Shown: positions 5,616 to 6,060 of the stretch, in pieces
How positions within the stretch are numbered: the first letter of the stretch is position 1
Layout of the letters: every line of letters begins with the position of its first letter
Origin: CAWHOW01 sp050013795
Lineage (GTDB): Bacteria; Bacteroidota; Bacteroidia; Bacteroidales; CG2-30-32-10
Length of the DNA: 6,060 nt
Reading direction: 5' to 3'
NCBI GenBank assembly: GCA_050013795.1
Contig: JBEKEO010000192.1
Location: 1-6,060 of the forward strand
Made by a program: the position numbers and the translations under genes
The notes under the pieces: model-generated
What the model saw: the letters and a program-made list of their open reading frames with translations, nothing else
What the model was told of the DNA's origin: nothing
Database searches by the model: none

Positions 5616-6060
5616 ATGAGTACTCGTAAAAAAATTGTTCTCTGGCTGTTTATCATTATTGTTCTTGCCATAGCATCTTTTGTATTGTATATCTGGTTCT
5701 CCGAATCCAAGACACGAAATCCATTCACTGCAATTCCGGATGATGCTATTTATATCATCGAAACCTCAAATCTCACTAAAGGCTGGAGCACGCTTAGCGA
5801 CAGCAAAATGTGGAAGCACCTGTTGGATAACAAGCATTTCGCATCTATCAGCAAACATGCGGCCACCCTCGATTCGCTTATAAAAGATAACTCAACAATG
5901 GACATTCTCTTCAGCGACCGGCAATTGCTGGTCTCTGCGCATATGATATCAGGTAAGGATTATGATTTTGTTTTCGTGGTGAATATGAAACAGGCCTCGA
6001 AGATATTATTTGTGAAGGATTATATAAAGAGCATTATCGGCGCTTACGGCTATACCATGT
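5616..6060 (+). CDS. Membrane-anchored DUF3352-like protein (partial, runs off the window)
   Basis: The ATG opens a frame that stays open to the window end (148 codons). It begins MSTRKKIVLWLFIIIVLAIA, with one transmembrane helix at residues 7-28 preceded by basic residues, so the rest is predicted to lie outside the cytoplasm. The following region starts FTAIPDDAIYIIETSNLTKGW (36-56) and continues with WKHLLDNKHF, LDSLIKDN, and QLLVSAHMISGKDYDFVFVV. This order recalls Bacteroidota DUF3352 proteins, large single-pass proteins of unknown function; the assignment is from memory and the C-terminal part cannot be seen. The ATG is supported by the basic-hydrophobic N-terminus and the -7 element 35 nt upstream. 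It is separated from the PAS gene by 164 nt, so it is probably a separate transcription unit. Confidence 0.75.
   Translation, partial: MSTRKKIVLWLFIIIVLAIASFVLYIWFSESKTRNPFTAIPDDAIYIIETSNLTKGWSTLSDSKMWKHLLDNKHFASISKHAATLDSLIKDNSTMDILFSDRQLLVSAHMISGKDYDFVFVVNMKQASKILFVKDYIKSIIGAYGYTM

Overview
The window looks like a chromosomal segment of a Bacteroidota bacterium, probably of the Chitinophagales/Sphingobacteriales type. Three lines of evidence support this. Perfect or near-perfect TTG-N(18-20)-TAnnTTTG promoters, the Bacteroidota primary-sigma pattern, lie just upstream of several genes. No gene start has a recognisable Shine-Dalgarno sequence. The protein families (a 'DGPxISxRS' lipoprotein, a Bacteroidota-style ClpB, a DUF3352-like protein) are at home in that phylum. 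The taxonomic placement is inference from these features, not from a search.

Layout. 1-121 is the 3' end of an unidentified plus-strand gene. It converges, with a 21-nt gap, on a minus-strand lipoprotein gene (143-616) that starts at TTG and has its own promoter (641-669). 621-1433 holds no confident gene. Its centre (859-1215) is an indel-free tandem array of 17 units of exactly 21 bp, and most units carry a short dyad. The flanks contain only small or degenerate reading frames and GCAGG-rich sequence. A terminator-like hairpin (1434-1457) is followed at once by a strong promoter (1456-1485). This drives a 187-residue protein made of two recently duplicated homing-endonuclease-associated (HNH_repeat type) DNA-binding repeats with no nuclease domain. 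Next, in the same direction, is full-length clpB (2202-4811), the only housekeeping gene here, with every ATPase, pore-loop and arginine-finger motif intact.

Downstream of clpB, 4876-5045 contains a textbook Bacteroidota promoter, an imperfect long hairpin and a very strong intrinsic terminator (12-bp perfect stem plus 8 T). It can be read as a free-standing small RNA of about 130 nt or as a transcription-attenuation leader for the next gene, a 115-residue single-domain PAS protein (5104-5451). A final gene, starting at 5616 behind a perfect TATTTTTG element, encodes a membrane-anchored DUF3352-like protein and runs off the window.

The genes do not form an obvious pathway. clpB is a disaggregase. 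The others are envelope (lipoprotein, DUF3352-like) or putative sensory/DNA-binding proteins, mostly in single-gene transcription units. The most unusual parts are the 21-bp dyad array beside a gene for a repeat-type DNA-binding protein, and the promoter-hairpin-terminator cassette between clpB and the PAS gene.
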